Assembly (NCBI GenBank): GCA_965279255.1
Contig: OZ257146.1
Span: forward strand, 3,534,001-3,598,000
Length of the DNA: 64,000 nucleotides
Direction: 5' to 3'
Origin: CAMFLJ01 sp965279255
Lineage (GTDB): Bacteria; Actinomycetota; Acidimicrobiia; Acidimicrobiales; Acidimicrobilacustridaceae
Part shown: positions 44,074-52,086 of the stretch, in pieces
How the letters are laid out: each line of letters opens with the position of its first letter
Numbering within the stretch: position 1 is the stretch's first letter
Made by a program: the position numbers and the translations under genes
The notes under the pieces: model-generated
What the model was told of the DNA's origin: nothing
The model's database searches: none
What the model saw: only the letters and a program-made list of their open reading frames with translations

Positions 44074-44535
44074 ATGGCCCGCCTGTTGATCGTCCACCAC
44101 ACTCCCTCACCGGCGGTCCATGCACTCCTCGAAGCCGCCCGGTCGGGTGCGAGCGACCCTGCGATCGGCCCGATCGAGGTCGTCGTGCGGGCCGCGCTCA
44201 ACACCACCGTGTCCGACGTGCTCGAGGCCGATGGCTACCTCCTCGGCACCCCCGCCAACCTCGGGTCGATGTCGGGTGCCCTCAAGCACTTCTTCGACAC
44301 CGTCTACTACCCGTGCCTCGAGGACACCTCCGGCCGGCCCTACGGCCTGTTCGTCCACGGCAACGACGACACCGCCGGTGCGATCCGCGACATCGAGCGC
44401 ATCGTCACCGGGCTCCGCTGGAACCGGGTGCAGCCGGTGCTCAGTGTCACCGGCTCCCCGTCCAAGGAAGACCTCGAGGCCGCCCGGGAGCTCGGCGCCG
44501 CCACCTCGGCGATCATCGCCGAGGGGATGGCCTGA
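44074..44535 (+). CDS. Flavodoxin-like/NAD(P)H-dependent FMN reductase-type protein
   Basis: 153 residues from ATG 44074. ARLLIVHHTPSPAVHALLEA at the start provides the phosphate loop (HTPSPAV), then GYLLGTPANLGSMSGALKHFFDTVYYP, the FMN-contacting pattern of flavodoxin-fold reductases, and GLFVHGNDDTAGA. GACAGT six bases before the start could be a weak leaderless -10. Probably an FMN-binding redox protein. Followed six bases later by a small membrane protein gene. Confidence 0.8.
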   Translation: MARLLIVHHTPSPAVHALLEAARSGASDPAIGPIEVVVRAALNTTVSDVLEADGYLLGTPANLGSMSGALKHFFDTVYYPCLEDTSGRPYGLFVHGNDDTAGAIRDIERIVTGLRWNRVQPVLSVTGSPSKEDLEAARELGAATSAIIAEGMA

Positions 44536-44540
44536 CCCCG

Positions 44541-44807
44541 ATGCTCGACTGGCTGTTCAGGAGCCGCAAGACCGGCGAGATCACCATCGCCCAGTTCCCC
44601 AACCTGGCGCTGTGGATCTTCATCGTCGCCGCCATCGTGCGCTGGCTGACCTCCCCCGACGGCACCGGCGCCACCATCCTCGCCGTGATCGCCGGCGGCG
44701 CCCTCCTGTGGTGGGGGGTCGACGAGATCGTGCGCGGGGTCAACCCGTTCCGCCGGCTGCTCGGGGCCGCGGTTGTCACCGCCGAGCTCATCCTGCTGAT
44801 GCGCTGA
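44541..44807 (+). CDS. Small membrane protein
   Basis: 88 residues. Three hydrophobic stretches: ALWIFIVAAIVRWL, ATILAVIAGGALLWWGV and LLGAAVVTAELILLM. Starts six bases after the flavodoxin-like gene stop, so probably co-transcribed. Resembles the short uncharacterised actinobacterial proteins often next to redox genes. Function unknown. Confidence 0.7.
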   Translation: MLDWLFRSRKTGEITIAQFPNLALWIFIVAAIVRWLTSPDGTGATILAVIAGGALLWWGVDEIVRGVNPFRRLLGAAVVTAELILLMR

Positions 44808-44836
44808 GCAGTCCCGGCCACCGTGCGCCGGGCCGC

Positions 44837-44842
44837 TACCTT
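44837..44842 (+). promoter_or_regulatory. Leaderless-type -10 element (TACCTT)
   Basis: TACCTT, six-base spacer, ATG at 44849; no ribosome site. Confidence 0.5.
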
Positions 44843-44848
44843 GCGGCC

Positions 44849-45037
44849 ATGGCCGACGACACCGACCTCCGCCGGATGGCCGAGCTCCCCCGCAGCGAGG
44901 CCCTGCAGCGCGTCGGCGCACCCGAGGGCCCGTGCGAGTCGTGCGGCTCACCGCAGGCGAAGGCGTGGTCGACACCGGAGGGCCCGGCCCGGCTGTGCCC
45001 GCCCTGCGCCACCCTGAACGGCATCGGCTGCCCGTGA
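44849..45037 (+). CDS. Small zinc-ribbon protein
   Basis: 62 residues with PCESCGSPQ and LCPPCATLNGIGC, i.e. CxxC-x~20-CxxC typical of a zinc ribbon. Preceded by a leaderless promoter box. Lies 19 bases before the HTH_42 gene and is probably in the same transcript. No assigned function. Confidence 0.6.
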   Translation: MADDTDLRRMAELPRSEALQRVGAPEGPCESCGSPQAKAWSTPEGPARLCPPCATLNGIGCP

Positions 45038-45056
45038 GCCCGGCCGGGGCCCGGCG

Positions 45057-46187
45057 ATGACCGCCCGGATCGACCGGATCGACCGGCGGGCGTTGAACCG
45101 GGCCACCCTCGCCCGCCAGCTCCTGCTCGACCGCTCGACGATCGGCCCCTTCGAGGCCGTCACCCACCTGGTCGGGCTGCAGGCCCAGGCCCCGTGGGCG
45201 CCCTACCACCAGCTGCTGTGCCGCCTCGACGGCTTCGAGCCCGACGACCTCGGCCGCCTGCTGCTCGACCGGAAGGTCGTCCGCACCGTCACCATGCGGG
45301 GCACCCTCCACCTCATGAGCGTGAGCGACGCGGCGGCCGTGCGACCGCTCGTCGGGGCCATCCTCGAGCGGGGGCTCACCTCGAACAAGGAGCGCCGCGA
45401 GGCGCTCGAGGGGGCCGACCTCGACGCCATCGCCGCCGCCGGCGACGTCCTGCTGCGGGACGAGGCGCTCACCCCCGCCGAGCTCGGCGACCGCCTCGCC
45501 GAGCAGTTCCCCGGCATCCTCCCCAGCGCGCTGGCGACCGTCGCGCGCCACCGGGTGCCCAACGTGCAGGCCACGCCCCGCGCCGTCTGGGGTCGCGGTG
45601 GCGCCCCCCGCCTCGTGCGCTTCGACGTGTGGGTCGAAGGCGGCGCCGAACCGGTCGAGCTCCCGCCGCCGATGCCCCTCGACGAGCTCGTGCGGCGCTA
45701 CCTCGCCGCCTTCGGCCCGGCCACGGTCAAGGACGTGCAGACCTGGAGCGGCCTGAGCCGGCTCGCCGCAGTCGTGAAGGGGATGGGCGACGAGCTCGTC
45801 CACCTCGTCGGCGAAGACGGCGCCCAGCTCGTCGACCTGCCCGACGCGCCCCGACCGGGAGGCGACGTCGACGCGCCCGTGCGCCTGCTGGGGGAGTTCG
45901 ACAACCTCATCCTCAGCCACGCCGACCGGCGGCGGGTGATCCCCGAAGCCGACCGCACCCGCCTCACCACCCTCAACGGGATGCAGCCGGCCACCGTGCT
46001 GATCGACGGCGAGGTCGCCGGCACCTGGCGGATCGAGCGGGCCGCCGGCTCGGCGACCCTGACCGTCGACTCCTGGGCGACCCCGACGAGCGCCGCGCGC
46101 ACCGGGCTCGAGGCGGAGGGCGAACGGCTGTTGGCCCTCGTCGCGCCCGGCGCGGGCACCCACGACGTTCGGATCGTGGGGCCATGA
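45057..46187 (+). CDS. Winged-helix DNA glycosylase-like protein, HTH_42 (AlkZ-like), copy 2
   Basis: 376 residues, ATG 45057. Strong match to the AlkZ/YcaQ (PF06224) pattern: N-terminal ALNRATLARQLLLDR, then HLVGLQAQAPWAPYHQL with the Q-x-Q motif (Gln42, Gln44) that is catalytic in AlkZ interstrand-crosslink glycosylases; VRTVTMRGTLHLMS, FGPATVKDVQTWSGL, LLGEFDNLILSHADRRRVIP and VLIDGEVAGTWRI. Likely removes alkylated or cross-linked bases. Overlaps the macrodomain gene by four bases. Confidence 0.85.
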   Translation: MTARIDRIDRRALNRATLARQLLLDRSTIGPFEAVTHLVGLQAQAPWAPYHQLLCRLDGFEPDDLGRLLLDRKVVRTVTMRGTLHLMSVSDAAAVRPLVGAILERGLTSNKERREALEGADLDAIAAAGDVLLRDEALTPAELGDRLAEQFPGILPSALATVARHRVPNVQATPRAVWGRGGAPRLVRFDVWVEGGAEPVELPPPMPLDELVRRYLAAFGPATVKDVQTWSGLSRLAAVVKGMGDELVHLVGEDGAQLVDLPDAPRPGGDVDAPVRLLGEFDNLILSHADRRRVIPEADRTRLTTLNGMQPATVLIDGEVAGTWRIERAAGSATLTVDSWATPTSAARTGLEAEGERLLALVAPGAGTHDVRIVGP

Positions 46188-46713
46188 CCGCCACCCGGGT
46201 CGTGGTGGGCGACATCACCCGCCTCGACGAGCAGGGCATCGCCGTCGACGCCATCGTCAACGCCGCCAACGAGCGCCTCGCCGCCGGCTCGGGCGTGTGC
46301 GGGGCGATCTTCGCCGCCGCAGGCACCGCCAGCTGGCCGCCGCGTGCGCCGAAGTCGGCGGCTGCCCCACGGGGTCGGCCGTCGCCACGCCGGCGTTCGG
46401 GCTCGAGGCCCACGGGGTGGCCCACGTCATCCACGCCGTCGGCCCGGTGTTCGGTAGGACCTCCCCCGAGGAGGCCGATGCCCTGCTCGCCTCCGCCTAC
46501 CGGTCGGTGCTCGCCGTGGCCGAGGATCTCGGAGCCCGCACGGTCGCCGTCCCGGCCATCTCCACCGGCATCTACGGCTTCCCCGAGCGGCGGGCGGCGG
46601 CCATCGCCGCCCGCGAGTGCACCGCCCACGAGGGCTCGCTCACCGAGGTGCTCCTCGTGGCCTTCGACCCCGCCGCCGCCGCCGTGCTGAGCGAGGCCCT
46701 CACCGCCCCCTGA
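46184..46713 (+). pseudogene. Macrodomain (ADP-ribose-binding) protein gene interrupted by a frameshift
   Basis: Starts ATG 46184, overlapping the HTH_42 stop. First frame reads VVVGDITRLDEQGIAVDAIVNAANERLAAGSG (split here: GDITRLDEQGI, DAIVNAANERLAAGSG), VCGAIFAAAGT, then loses homology. The macrodomain continues in the next frame as QLAAACAEVGGCPTGSAV, HVIHAVGPVFG, VPAISTGIYGFP and stops at 46713. One missing base near 46328-46331 (GCCAG where GCCCAG would restore frame) explains it. All macrodomain motifs are otherwise intact, so either a recent mutation or a sequencing error. An intact protein would be about 176 residues. Confidence 0.8.
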
Positions 46714-46803
46714 CCCCGATCGGGTCCCGGTCCCCCGCCCGGGCCGCGGCATCGACCACTGTGGATGCCGGAGCGACCACCAGATCGAGTCAGGGGTAGT
46801 GGG

Positions 46804-47811
46804 ATGAGGACAGCAGGCGACAGCAGGATCCGCGGCGCCGCGTTCGCCGGGGCAGCACTCCTCGCGACCCTCACGGTCGCGGCGTGCGGGTCGAGCTCGG
46901 GCAACGTCAGCCTGCCGACGCTGCCCTCGACGACCACCACCACGGCCGACTCGACGACGACCACCGCGAAGGCGTCGACCACCACCACGGCGGCCAGCAC
47001 CACCACGAGCGGGAGCCCCAACACCTCGGCCGCGGTGAGCTCCACCACCAGCACGACCTCGGGCGGGTCGACCACCACGACCGCGCAGCCCACCACCACG
47101 ACGACGGCCGCGCCCACCACGACCACCCAGGCGTCGACCACCACCACGACCAGGGCGACGACCACCACCACCGAGAAGACCACGACGTCGACGACGGCCG
47201 GCACCTCCACCACGCCGACCACCATCAACGCCGACACCGCCTCCAGCAGCGGCACGTCGCCCTGGCTGTGGGTCGGGGCCGCCGTGCTCCTGGTGATCGC
47301 CGCCATCGTCGCCCTCCTCGCCGTGCTCCGGTCCCGCAACGCCACCAAGGCCCGCTGGGTCTGGGGTGCCCGTGACCTCGCCACCCGCTCCACCGCGGTC
47401 GCCCGCAGCCTCGACGAGGCCGCCGCCCTGCTGGCCGGCCCGGTCGCGGTGAACCGTCAGGTCTGGCTCGACGACGTCGAGGCCCTCAACGGCCTGGCCA
47501 CCAGCGCCGGCGTGCTCGCGCCCGACGCCCCCGAGGTGCCCGGCGACCCCGAGGGCACCAACAGCGCGACCGCCGCCCTCACCGCCCTCGGCACCGACCT
47601 CACCGTGCTGAAGAGCGCGGCCACCGAGGCCGAGCGCATCCGCTTCGAGCTCGTCGGCCCCACCGCCGAGCAGCTCGACTTCGCCTCCCGGTCGGTGCGC
47701 CAGGCCGCCGCCACGGTGATCGCCGACGCCCACGCGGTCTCGGCCGCCGCCGACCGGATCACCCCTCCGACGCCGGTGCCGCCCACCGCGCCCGGGGCTC
47801 CGACCGCCTGA
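46804..47811 (+). CDS. Thr-rich lipoprotein with internal transmembrane segment
   Basis: 335 residues from ATG 46804, after CAGGGGTAG. Signal and lipobox TVAACG (Cys28); residues 39-142 are almost entirely Thr/Ser/Ala (mucin-like, likely extended and perhaps glycosylated); a membrane helix at 155-176 (LWVGAAVLLVIAAIVALLAV) is followed by basic residues and a ~155-residue Ala-rich helical domain. The N-terminal anchor plus one helix puts the last domain inside. Function unknown; the helical domain recalls the paired coiled-coil proteins at 16.6-17.9 kb only in general character. Confidence 0.75.
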   Translation: MRTAGDSRIRGAAFAGAALLATLTVAACGSSSGNVSLPTLPSTTTTTADSTTTTAKASTTTTAASTTTSGSPNTSAAVSSTTSTTSGGSTTTTAQPTTTTTAAPTTTTQASTTTTTRATTTTTEKTTTSTTAGTSTTPTTINADTASSSGTSPWLWVGAAVLLVIAAIVALLAVLRSRNATKARWVWGARDLATRSTAVARSLDEAAALLAGPVAVNRQVWLDDVEALNGLATSAGVLAPDAPEVPGDPEGTNSATAALTALGTDLTVLKSAATEAERIRFELVGPTAEQLDFASRSVRQAAATVIADAHAVSAAADRITPPTPVPPTAPGAPTA

Positions 47812-47840
47812 GGCCCTCCGCCTGAGGCCCGCTGAGGGCC
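47812..47840. terminator. Hairpin between convergent genes
   Basis: GGCCCTC (47812-47818) pairs with GAGGGCC (47834-47840) across a 15-base loop, in the 33-base gap between the Thr-rich lipoprotein gene and the MmcQ/YjbR gene. Confidence 0.45.
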
Positions 47841-47844
47841 CTCG

Positions 47845-48222
47845 TCAGCTCTCGCCGTCGAGGCGGGCGACGAGGGTCTTCGGCGCCACGCACCGGTAGG
47901 CGTCGGCGCAGATCTCCGCGACCTCGCCCCAGTCGACGTCGACGTCGAGGCGCACGCCGATCCAGCCGCGGTGCCCGACGTAGGCCGGCCGGTAGAAGCG
48001 GTCGGGCTCGGCCCGCACCAGCTCGGCCTGCACCCCGGGTGCCGCCGCGCACCACAGCCCGAGGATGCCGTCGCCGTGGTGGTCGTCGTGGAACATCACG
48101 AAGGTCTTCTTGCCGCGCACGAAGAACGTGGGCGCGCCGTGGCTCGGCCGCTCGGTGACCTCGGGCAGGGCGAGGCAGATCGCCCGCACCTGCGCCAGCG
48201 GGTCGACCTCCTTCGCGCTCAC
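47845..48222 (-). CDS. MmcQ/YjbR-family protein
   Basis: 125 residues from a GTG that overlaps the stop of the VOC gene upstream (GTGA). Typical pattern: CLALPEVTERPSHGAPTFFVRGKKTFVMF, LWCAAAPGVQAELV, YVGHRGWIGVRLD; a double-wing DNA-binding-like fold (DUF419). Cytoplasmic; possibly nucleic-acid binding, but function is unproven. Coupled with the VOC protein. Confidence 0.85.
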   Translation of the reverse strand: MSAKEVDPLAQVRAICLALPEVTERPSHGAPTFFVRGKKTFVMFHDDHHGDGILGLWCAAAPGVQAELVRAEPDRFYRPAYVGHRGWIGVRLDVDVDWGEVAEICADAYRCVAPKTLVARLDGES

Positions 48223-48656
48223 GAGGGCACCTCGCCGATCGTGACCCGGCCGTCGGCGTCGAAGGTCAGGCCCGGGTTGTGGGCGACCTCCCAGAGCACC
48301 CCGTCGGGGTCGGCGACGTAGGCGTGGTAGCCGCCGAAGGCCGCCCGTTGCGGACGCTTCACCTCGGTGCCCCCGGCCGCGACCGCCTCCTCGACGAAGG
48401 CGTCGACCTCGTCCTCGGTGCCGACGTTCTTCGCCAACGACATCGAGCCCGAGCCGGGGCTCAGTCGATCGACGCCCGCGTCGGCGGCGAGGTCGGCCGC
48501 ACCGAACAGCCCGAGCAGCAGCCCGTGCCCGATCCGGACGAACACGACCTCGTCGTTCTCGAAGGCGACCTCCCAGCCGAGCCCGTCGACGTAGAAGGCC
48601 CGCGACCGGCCGAGGTCGGCCACGCCGATCGTGGCCAGGGTGAGGTGCTGTGCCAT
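48219..48656 (-). CDS. VOC family protein (single module pair)
   Basis: 145 residues from ATG 48656 (MAQHLTLATIGVADLGRSRA). FYVDGLGWEVAFENDEVVF, GYHAYVADPDGVLWEVAHNPG are the standard VOC segments, with a His and Glu able to bind metal. Often annotated as glyoxalase-like. Co-translated with the MmcQ/YjbR gene downstream, a pairing common in actinobacteria. Substrate unknown. Confidence 0.85.
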   Translation of the reverse strand: MAQHLTLATIGVADLGRSRAFYVDGLGWEVAFENDEVVFVRIGHGLLLGLFGAADLAADAGVDRLSPGSGSMSLAKNVGTEDEVDAFVEEAVAAGGTEVKRPQRAAFGGYHAYVADPDGVLWEVAHNPGLTFDADGRVTIGEVPS

Positions 48657-48696
48657 CCCGACAGCATGCCGCCACCGCGCCCGGCGGCGCCGGGCG

Positions 48697-49698
48697 TCAG
48701 GGGCGAGACGGGCCCTCGCCGGCGCCGGAGGACTCGATGGCGGCGGCGATGTGGTCGAGGTCGCTGGCGTCGAGCTCGAGGGTCGCGGCACCGATCCAAC
48801 CGTCGACCTGCCCCGGGAGGCGGGCGCCCACGATGGCACCGGTGAGGCCGGGCCACGCCAACGTCCACGCCACCGCGACGGCTGCCGCGGTGGTGCCGCG
48901 GCGACCGGCGACCTCCTGCATGGCGGCGGCGACCTCGAGGTTGGCGGCCAGGCCGGTGGTGAAGTCGGGGCTGTTCCGGCGCCAGTCGTCATCGGGCAGG
49001 GCGGCGACGCGCTCGGCGCTGAACGCCCCGGTGAGCAGGCCCGCCTGCATCGGCGAGTAGCAGATCACCGCGGTGCCATGGTCGGCGCACCACTGCAACA
49101 GGCCGTCGGCGGCCTCACGGTGGATGGCGGAGAACGGGGGCTGGAGGGAGTCGACGTGGCCGATGGCCTCGGCCCGCTCGAGCTCCTCGACCGAGTGGTT
49201 CGACAGCCCGATGGCGCGCACCTTGCCGTCGGAGCGCATCTTCACCATCCGGGCCCAGTACTCCTCGATGGGCGCGCCGTCCTCGCTCGGCCAGTGCATC
49301 TGGTAGAGGTCGATGCGGTCGACGCCGAGCCGGGTGAGTGAGTCCTCCAGCTCGAAGCCGAGGCTGATCGGGTCGCCGACGCGCTGGGAGGGCTTGCGCC
49401 GCTCGGCGTCGTCCCAGATCAGGCCGCCCTTGGTGAAGAGGTACGGCCGGTCGGCCTCGGGCAGCTCCTTCACCGCCCGGGCGACGACGCGCTCGGAGTG
49501 GCCCAGGCCGTAGACCGCGGCGGTGTCGACCCAGTTCACGCCGAGCTCGACGGCGCGGTGGATGGTGGCGACCGAGTCGTCGTCGTCCTGCGCTCCCCAG
49601 GCGAAGGCCCAGTCACCACCGCCGATGGCCCAGGCGCCGAAGCCGACGCGGGTGATGGACATGTCGGTCGTCCCGAACGGGACGGTGGGCAGGGTCAT
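48697..49698 (-). CDS. Aldo/keto reductase
   Basis: 333 residues from ATG 49698 after GAGGAGCTTC. AKR signature: GFGAWAIGGGDWAFAWG, WVDTAAVYGLGHSERVV (catalytic Asp and Tyr), LFTKGGL (Lys), DRIDLYQMHWP (His), IGLSNHSVEEL, and the NADP(H)-binding end. TIM-barrel oxidoreductase of carbonyl compounds. An in-frame start 13 codons upstream has no ribosome site. Single-gene unit. Confidence 0.9.
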   Translation of the reverse strand: MTLPTVPFGTTDMSITRVGFGAWAIGGGDWAFAWGAQDDDDSVATIHRAVELGVNWVDTAAVYGLGHSERVVARAVKELPEADRPYLFTKGGLIWDDAERRKPSQRVGDPISLGFELEDSLTRLGVDRIDLYQMHWPSEDGAPIEEYWARMVKMRSDGKVRAIGLSNHSVEELERAEAIGHVDSLQPPFSAIHREAADGLLQWCADHGTAVICYSPMQAGLLTGAFSAERVAALPDDDWRRNSPDFTTGLAANLEVAAAMQEVAGRRGTTAAAVAVAWTLAWPGLTGAIVGARLPGQVDGWIGAATLELDASDLDHIAAAIESSGAGEGPSRP

Positions 49699-49876
49699 GG
49701 CGAAGCTCCTCGGACCGCGGCGGGGAGGCCCAGTCAACCACGGAACAATCTGCGCGCATAGGGAATGACGACCCGGGTCGACGCTGCAGGTGAACGCCAG
49801 GGAAACGACGCCGTAGTCTCTGGGCGGTGCGCGCCGGACGGCGGCACCGACGGACAGCTCTCAGGGGGAGAACACA

Positions 49877-50986
49877 ATGCCGGTCGCCGGTCAGCGCGAT
49901 CCCGCGCAGGTCAAGGTCGTGCTCGAGAAGTGGATGGCGTCGAAGATGCCCGACGCCTCCGACGTCGAGATCACCGACCTCGTCGTGCCGCAGTCGAGCG
50001 GCTTCTCGAACGAGACCTTCCTCCTCGACGCCCGCTGGGTCGAGGCCGACGGCACGCCCACCGAAGCCCGCCTCGTGCTGCGCAGCCAGCCGGCGATGCA
50101 CCACCTCTTCCCCGAGATCGACCTCATCGCCCAGCAGTACCAGACGATGACCCAGCTCGGCCTCCACTCCGACGTCCCCGTGCCGAACACCCGGTGGGCC
50201 GAGCCCGACCCCGAGCTGCTCGGTGGCCAGTTCTTCGTGATGGACCGCCTCGACGGGCTCGTGCCCGGCGACGCGCCGCCCTACACACAGGAGGGGTTCG
50301 TCGTCGACATGACCCCCGAGCAGCGCACCGAATGGCACCGCAACGCCATCGCCGCGCTGGCCAGCGTCGGCCGGGTCAACTGGCAGGCCGCCGAGCTCGG
50401 CTACCTGGCCAAGCCCCACTTCGGCGAGCTCGGGCCCGAGCAGCGCAGGGGCTACTTCCAGCTCTACAAGGACTTCGCCACCAAGGGCGAGCCCCACCCC
50501 GTCGTCGACCCCGCCTGGCAGTGGCTGCTCGCCAACTGGCCCGACGACGGCGAGCACATCGAGCTGTGCTGGGGCGACGCCCGCCCCGGCAACCAGATGT
50601 TCGACGGCACGAAGGTCATCGGCGTCTTCGACTGGGAGATGGTGTCGCTCGGCAACAGCGAGAGCGACCTCGGCTGGTGGCTGTTCCTGCAGCGCTACCA
50701 CACCGAGGGATCCGACCTCGAGCTGCTCGACGGCATGCTTGACCGCGACCAGACCATCGCCCTCTGGGAGGAGCTGGCCGGTCGCCCCGCCACCCACGTC
50801 GACTTCTACGAGCGGCTCGGCGGGTTCCAGTTCTGCCTGGTGATGTGCAAGCTGGCCGAGATGTACACCGCCGAGCACGGCGCCGAGGCCGTGGGCCCGA
50901 TGGCCACCCACAACCCCGTCTCGATGATCACGGCGCGGCTGATCGGCATCGACGTGCCGCCGCCGCCCTCCCCCGTCGTCCGCTGA
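49877..50986 (+). CDS. APH-family phosphotransferase (aminoglycoside phosphotransferase/ACAD10-like kinase fold)
   Basis: 369 residues, ATG after TCAGGGGGAG. Possible -10 TAGTCT at 49814-49819. Kinase-like fold: SSGFSNETFLLDA loop, VLRSQPA (Lys/Arg-strand), FVMDRLDGLVPG hinge, catalytic LCWGDARPGNQMFDG and metal-binding VIGVFDWEMVSLG. These proteins are abundant in mycolic/terpenoid-degrading actinobacteria and phosphorylate small molecules such as acyl-hydroxy compounds; substrate unknown. Ends seven bases before a hairpin pair. Confidence 0.88.
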   Translation: MPVAGQRDPAQVKVVLEKWMASKMPDASDVEITDLVVPQSSGFSNETFLLDARWVEADGTPTEARLVLRSQPAMHHLFPEIDLIAQQYQTMTQLGLHSDVPVPNTRWAEPDPELLGGQFFVMDRLDGLVPGDAPPYTQEGFVVDMTPEQRTEWHRNAIAALASVGRVNWQAAELGYLAKPHFGELGPEQRRGYFQLYKDFATKGEPHPVVDPAWQWLLANWPDDGEHIELCWGDARPGNQMFDGTKVIGVFDWEMVSLGNSESDLGWWLFLQRYHTEGSDLELLDGMLDRDQTIALWEELAGRPATHVDFYERLGGFQFCLVMCKLAEMYTAEHGAEAVGPMATHNPVSMITARLIGIDVPPPPSPVVR

Positions 50987-50992
50987 CCTCCT

Positions 50993-51091
50993 GAGGCAGA
51001 TCGGCTGCTGTGAGCCGCAGATCTGCCTCCGACGCACCCATCGCCCATGCCCCTGAGGCGGATCTGCAGGCCTGACCGGCGGATCCGCCTC
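50993..51091. repeat. Paired 37-base stem-loops, 37-25-37 geometry, period 62
   Basis: First stem-loop 50993-51029 with perfect arms GAGGCAGATC/GATCTGCCTC, second 51055-51091 with perfect arms GAGGCGGATC/GATCCGCCTC. The A-T pair of the first is replaced by a G-C pair in the second, a compensatory change. Loops differ. Located between convergent genes ending at 50986 and 51227. The gap 51092-51226 after it shows no gene. Confidence 0.9.
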
Positions 51092-51226
51092 CGTTGGCGC
51101 GCCCTCGCATCGACCTGGCCCCGGGCGCGGCAGTGGCCCGGTGCCAGGGAGGCACACCGGGCCACTGCGAACCGACCGTCGGGGGACTACACCGGTCGGG
51201 GGGGAGCTCCGAGCTCCGGGCGGGGA

Positions 51227-51883
51227 CTACATGCCCGGGGGCATCAGGACGGTGTCGATGATCTGCACGGTGCCGTTGCCGACCTTGACGTTGCCGCAGA
51301 CGACGGCGGAGGTGCCGTTGACCTCGATGGTGTCGCCGGCCTTGGCGATCTTGACCTCGCCACCCTCGACGGTGGTCTCGGTGCCGGCGTCGGCCAGCTG
51401 CTGGGCGTTCAGGCTCTTACCGGCGATCACGTGGTAGGTCAGGATCTTGGTGAGGGCACCGGACGGGTCGCCCATCACGCTGGTCATGGTCGCCGCGGGG
51501 ATCTTGGCGAAGGCGTCGTTGGTCGGGGCGAAGATGGTGAAGGGGCCCTCGCCGTTGAGCGTGTCGCCCAGCCCGGCAGCAGTGACGGCTGCGACGAGCG
51601 TCGACAGCGCCGGGTTGTTGGAGGCGGCGGTAGCGGCGGGGTCCTCGGCCATGCCGGCGAAGCTGCCGGCGCCACTGGCGGGCACCGCGGCGCAACCGGG
51701 ACCGAAGTTGGCGGAGGTGAGGCCGGCCATCATCGTGGTGGAGCTCTGCGCCATGGTGGTGTTGGTCGATCCACCGGACGAGCTGCTCGAGTCGTTGCTG
51801 TCGCTGCCGCAGGCGACGGCGCCCATGGAGAGGGCGGCGGCGAGGCCGACGGTGCCGGCGATCTTGAGCGGGGAGAAAGGCAT
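51227..51883 (-). CDS. Fasciclin-domain lipoprotein (MPT70/MPT83-like)
   Basis: 218 residues, ATG after CACAGGAGCACC. Signal with lipobox GAVACG (Cys25), a Ser/Thr-rich spacer, then a fasciclin (FAS1) domain at about 75-215: ALSTLVAAVTAAGLGDTLN, FTIFAPTNDAFAKIP, LTYHVIAGKSL, VQIIDTVLMPPG. Cell-surface adhesion-type protein. Lies 203 bases from the rskA stop on the same strand; in mycobacteria SigK drives the MPT70/83 genes, so this is the probable target of the sigma factor next door. The upstream gap (51884-52086) has an AT-rich patch at 51940-52010 but no promoter I can assign. Confidence 0.88.
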   Translation of the reverse strand: MPFSPLKIAGTVGLAAALSMGAVACGSDSNDSSSSSGGSTNTTMAQSSTTMMAGLTSANFGPGCAAVPASGAGSFAGMAEDPAATAASNNPALSTLVAAVTAAGLGDTLNGEGPFTIFAPTNDAFAKIPAATMTSVMGDPSGALTKILTYHVIAGKSLNAQQLADAGTETTVEGGEVKIAKAGDTIEVNGTSAVVCGNVKVGNGTVQIIDTVLMPPGM

Positions 51884-52086
51884 CGGGGTGCTCCTGTGAT
51901 GAGGGGGTGGGGTGCGGGTGACATCTCCACTCCGAAGCACCGACGATGTATGGATCATGAATCGGCAATCTTTTTCAGATCGATCCGCCCGTTTCCTTAG
52001 CCGACTCATATCTGGTCGGGCGCGCTCGACCACGGGACTCTCCGCACTCCCTACCCGGTTCGAGGGCCCGTTGTGCGGCGGCCGGC

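Noticed and set aside
51884..52086. A SigK-type promoter before the fasciclin gene
   Set aside because: CCATAC and CGGAGT are present on the minus strand but with the wrong spacing for the mycobacterial consensus; not strong enough to list.
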